NCBI GenBank assembly: GCA_035293805.1
Contig: DATGMD010000098.1
Coordinates: forward strand, 1 to 24,806
Source of the DNA: JAJPHF01 sp035293805
Lineage (GTDB): Bacteria > Chloroflexota > UBA6077 > JAJPHF01
DNA length: 24,806 nt
Reading direction: 5' to 3'
Under the pieces are notes generated by a model. That model worked only from the letters and a program-made list of their open reading frames with translations, ran no database searches and was not told the DNA's origin. Position numbers and translations under genes: made by a program. Shown here one piece after another: positions 22,583 to 24,806 of this stretch; within the stretch, counting starts at the first letter, position 1; the number at the start of each line of letters is the position of its first letter.

Positions 22583-23074
22583 TCACTCGATGCGCGCCGA
22601 CTCGACGGCGGCGAGCTGGATGGCGGCGTTCTGGCCGACCCAGCCGCCGGCGAAGGGCGCGAATACCAGGCGGTGGCGCACGGTGACGTCGATCTGGTCG
22701 CCGGGCGTCACCGTGTCGTCGCAGCGCGTCGCGTTGACGTGGTGCCGGCAGACGCAGACGGCGTGCTCCCCGGTGCAGGCGTCCGGGGGGGTGGCGGCGC
22801 TGACCGCGGCGAAGGTGCCGGTGAAGGTGCTCGCGCTGCGGTTGACGGCGTCGAGGACCGCCGCGTCGGTGGCGGCGACCCGGTTGCCGGCGCGCGCACC
22901 CTCGCGGGCCGCCTGGGCGACCGCGAGCCAATTGGCCGTGACCCAGCCGCCCACGAAGACGAGCAGGCCAAGCGCCAGCACGAGCAGGAGCACGAGGCCG
23001 AACTCGGCGAACGCCTGGCCCCGCGCGCCACCCGCCCGCGTGTTGGCGAACGCGACTCCCTGGCGTGCGCTCAC
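22583..23074 (-). CDS. TadE-like pseudopilin with CX6CXCX8C motif, minus-strand paralogue
   Basis: A 163-residue protein with the motif ARGQAFAEFGLVLLLVLALGLLVFVGGWV at about 17-45 and the helix AREGARAGNRV. The four cysteines are C100-x6-C107-x-C109-x8-C118 (CTGEHAVCVCRH...C), the same spacing as in the plus-strand protein encoded at 20810. Both end with a shared block: DVTV, then F.P.AGGW.GQ..IQL.A...AR. It starts at GTG six bases after the stop of the gene upstream of it, with TGAGGG as ribosome site, so the two are coupled. GC content is higher than in the plus-strand paralogue, suggesting older divergence or different origins rather than a recent duplication. Confidence 0.85.
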   Translation of the reverse strand: MSARQGVAFANTRAGGARGQAFAEFGLVLLLVLALGLLVFVGGWVTANWLAVAQAAREGARAGNRVAATDAAVLDAVNRSASTFTGTFAAVSAATPPDACTGEHAVCVCRHHVNATRCDDTVTPGDQIDVTVRHRLVFAPFAGGWVGQNAAIQLAAVESARIE

Positions 23075-23080
23075 GAGCCC

Positions 23081-23710
23081 TCAGCGCGCGCCGTGGTCGG
23101 TCTGGCGCCGCCGCGTGGCGGCCGCGAGGAGGGCCGCCAGGTCGTCGGCGGTGAACACGCGGCAGTAGCCGGCGCTGCCCTCGACCAGCACGGCGCGCGG
23201 CATCACCGCCAGCTCGTACGTCTGGCTCGGCTCGGCGTCCAGCGCCAGGCCGATCGCGCGCAGGCGGCTCGCGTGGCGCACGGTGGGCTCGGCGGCAGGG
23301 GGCAGCTGGCCGCGTAGGGCAGTGTGGGCGGCGATCTCCTGGCGCAGCTCCGTGGCGCCCAGGTCGACGATGCCCTGGTCGCCGAAGGTCTGCACCCGCA
23401 CGGCGTCGGGGGCCACGACGAGGTACGCACCGCGCGCGTTCGCGGCGTCGAGCAGCGCGCCGAGCGTGCGCAGGACCTCGGCGAGCGGCGGCTGGGGCAG
23501 CACCTCGGCGCCCTGCAGGCCGCGCTGCCAGGCGCGCTGCAGCACGCGGGCGGCGTCGGCGACGCCGGGCCGCGGGTCGGCCGCACAGCGCCCCAGCAGG
23601 TCGGCGAATAGCTCGGGCGACGGGTCCAGCTCGACGAAGTACGCCAGCAGCATGGGCAGATCGCCCACGTTGGTGCTCGGCGCGGCGCGCTCGTGCAGCG
23701 CCCTGAGCAC
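23081..23710 (-). CDS. Unrecognised protein co-transcribed with a TadE-like gene
   Basis: At least 209 residues; I do not recognise the family. The first 75 residues are helical (HERAAPSTNVGDLPMLLAYFVELDPSPELFADLLGRC). The middle has alternating strands and helices (GAYLVVAPDAVRVQTFGDQGIVDLGATELRQEIAAH). The end carries ELAVMPRAVLVEGSAGYCRVFTADDLAALLAAA. There is no membrane segment and no signal, so it is cytoplasmic. The GTG at 23708-23710 has no ribosome site. The same frame stays open to about 23780, and the sequence PLTPQAWCRRVL just upstream looks coding, so the start is probably further out, for instance CTG at 23756-23758 behind GGGGG. Its stop lies six bases before the TadE-like GTG, so it may regulate or assist that protein. 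Confidence 0.7.
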   Translation of the reverse strand: MLRALHERAAPSTNVGDLPMLLAYFVELDPSPELFADLLGRCAADPRPGVADAARVLQRAWQRGLQGAEVLPQPPLAEVLRTLGALLDAANARGAYLVVAPDAVRVQTFGDQGIVDLGATELRQEIAAHTALRGQLPPAAEPTVRHASRLRAIGLALDAEPSQTYELAVMPRAVLVEGSAGYCRVFTADDLAALLAAATRRRQTDHGAR

Positions 23711-23787
23711 GCGGCGGCACCAGGCCTGCGGCGTCAGCGGGGACGGCGACGCGTCCAGTGGATCCCCCGGTGGAGCGTGTTAGCCCC

Positions 23788-23793
23788 ATCATA
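23788..23793 (-). promoter_or_regulatory. Possible -10 box for the unrecognised gene
   Basis: TATGAT on the minus strand, about 30 bases before the possible CTG start. No -35 box is visible. Confidence 0.25.
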
Positions 23794-23964
23794 CCGCACC
23801 GTCCGCCCCAGGGCCGCGCCATTCGCGCGCGCGGCGCTAGCGCTGAGCGACCGCGTGCTGACGGGTGTCCGACCGCCTTTTGCGGCCGGTCGCGCGGCCC
23901 CGCCGGCCGGGTGCCCCTTATAGCAGTTTGCAGCCAGACTGAGCGGCCAGCTGACGCCGGGGCA

Positions 23965-24519
23965 GTGGTAGGCGGCGCTATCGCACAGTTCCTGCAACGC
24001 GCCCTGGCCGACCGGGTGCCCGCTCCGGCCGAGGCCGCGCGGCGGAGCCCCGGCCGCCCGCGGGTGCTCCCGCGCCTGTGCTGGTGGGGGGGGGCTGCTG
24101 GGGTGCGTGCGGCGCGGGTTCAGCCGCTACCTCGCCCGCTGGCGCCTGCGCAGCCACGCGCAGGGGGGGGTGGTATCCGCGCTTTCCCGTCACGGACCAG
24201 GCCATCTCCAAGCGGCTGGCGCCCGCAGGCCCCGCGCCGCGCGAACGCGTGTTTACCCAGCTCCGGGCGGGCCTGGCCGACCGCCAGGCCCTCTCTGCGC
24301 TCCCCGCCCGCGCCGCCTGCGCCACCGAAGTCGGGGCCCTCGCCGAGCCCCCCTTGGACCCGGGGGCCCGGCGGCGGCCCGTGCTGCGGGCGCGGCCCCG
24401 CGGTGCCCAGGCCCGGCTCCCCGGCAAGCTCACCGACCGGTTCGCTCGGCGCCACGGCTGGCGGCGCCGGCGCGTCCAGCAGCCCCCCCCGCTATGCTCA
24501 GCGCAAAGGCGGCCCCCGC
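23965..24519 (+). pseudogene. Decayed IS4-like DDE transposase, frameshifted at G runs
   Basis: Pieces of one protein appear in three successive frames. From GTG at 23965: IAQFLQRALADRVPAPAEAA and RPRVLPRLCWWG. After a run of nine G (24086-24094) a second frame gives LLGCVRRGFSRYLARWRL. After a run of eight G (24163-24170) a third frame gives WYPRFPVTDQAISKRL, ATEVGALAEPPLDPGARRRP and RLPGKLTDRFARRHGW. From memory these match IS4-like transposases of Chloroflexota, where YPRFPVTDQxxxKRL precedes an ALDExTLDP segment with the first catalytic Asp; here that Asp is replaced by Ala. The C-terminal half is missing. A run of eight C follows at 24483-24490. It is inactive unless the shifts are sequencing errors. 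The exact 3' limit is uncertain. Confidence 0.5.
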
Positions 24520-24747
24520 TCAAGTACAACCCTCCAGGATCGGGGTGCCGGAGGGGCCGCCTCCATCTAGTTCCAGTACCAGGTGCAGGCTACCCGCCAC
24601 CTGGCCCGTCGGCAGGTCGTCCAGCGCGCGGTCGAGCAACGCCTCGGCGGCGGCGAGCAGTTGCGCGCGGTCGGCGCAGGGCGTAGCGAAGACCGTCTCG
24701 GCGCTGAGGATGCTGGGCGGCGTGCGTAATGCGAGCCGCCGCGGCCG
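24520..24747 (-). pseudogene. Probable Y-family DNA polymerase (ImuB/DinB-like), 3' part
   Basis: On the minus strand an open frame runs from the palindrome centre to TGA at 24520-24522. It includes PPSILSAETVFATPCADRAQLL and AAEALLDRALDDLPTGQVAG, then SLHLVLELDGGG. The S-x-E-x-x-F-x-x-P-x-x-D-R-x-x-L-L pattern followed by a helix and the LxLxLxxDGG strand resembles the little-finger domain of Y-family translesion polymerases. This is recognition by pattern only. The catalytic palm is not in the window, and the frame stops soon after the DGG strand, earlier than a full little finger, so the gene is probably cut by the adjoining transposase remnant. Upstream of 24747 the sequence folds back on itself, so the true 5' continuation is unknown. 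Confidence 0.4.
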
Positions 24748-24806
24748 CGGCCGCGGCGGCTCGCATTACGCACGCCGCCCAGCATCCTCAGCGCCGAGAC
24801 GGTCTT
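24689..24806. repeat. Perfect loop-less palindrome of at least 118 bases at the window end
   Basis: Bases 24748-24806 are the exact reverse complement of 24689-24747, with no spacer and no mismatch. The centre is GCGGCCG|CGGCCGC. The arm length is set only by the window end, so it may be longer. The left arm is part of the probable polymerase frame; the right arm repeats it in reverse. This is typical of a contig that folds back on itself or of an amplification chimera; a natural hairpin end is the rarer alternative. Confidence 0.95.

Noticed and set aside
22383..23822. 479-codon minus-strand frame overlapping the last TadE-like gene
   Set aside because: It overlaps the TadG-like, TadE-like and unknown genes in another frame and is Arg/Ala/Gly-rich without motifs.
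23758..24570. 270-codon plus-strand frame at the right end read as one gene
   Set aside because: Only its part around 23965-24085 resembles a transposase; the similarity then moves to other frames at the G runs, so this is not an intact gene.

Overview
The window is a very GC-rich bacterial segment with many GTG/TTG starts, strong purine-rich ribosome binding sites and long antisense shadow frames. I favour a Chloroflexota member. This is an inference from the gene mix (LLM flavin oxidoreductases, several SDRs, COG2159-type amidohydrolase, a FixABCX set, many TadE/TadG-like proteins) and from a transposase remnant resembling Chloroflexota IS4-like elements I remember. No rRNA or tRNA is present to confirm it.

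Layout. 1-7324 is a metabolic accessory block: the 5' part of an amidohydrolase (-), an AlkA-type DNA glycosylase (-), an SDR (-), a divergent LLM flavin-dependent oxidoreductase (+), a second SDR lacking the usual catalytic residues (+), an MFS carrier (+) and a GGDEF diguanylate cyclase (+). 7548-10296 is an ABC importer operon of the nitrate/sulfonate/taurine type (binding lipoprotein, ATPase, permease), preceded by an operator-like palindrome. 10378-14878 holds a small single-membrane-span protein and the complete fixA-fixB-fixC-fixX set. FixABCX complexes oxidise NADH and split the electrons between quinone and a low-potential ferredoxin or flavodoxin. Two palindromic, MITE-like repeat elements lie inside and at the end of this set.

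15014-16726 encodes a membrane-anchored cell-wall hydrolase with four LysM domains and an NlpC/P60 domain. 16987-23758 is a cluster of seven TadE/TadG-type pseudopilin-like proteins in three transcription units, with one unrecognised gene. No Tad secretion ATPase, platform protein, Flp pilin or prepilin peptidase is in view. A 695-base regulatory region separates the two divergent Tad units, and base composition is visibly more AT-tolerant here.

The right end (about 23965-24806) is decayed and structurally odd. It holds a frameshifted transposase remnant whose reading frame changes at runs of eight and nine G, then the 3' part of a probable Y-family DNA polymerase gene on the opposite strand. 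The window ends in a perfect loop-less palindrome of at least 118 bases, which looks like a contig-end fold-back.

The most unusual items are the Tad cluster with its paired CX6CXCX8C paralogues, the modular hairpin elements in the fix locus, the active-site-deviant SDR and the palindromic terminus. I did not find a clearly novel defence or mobile system.
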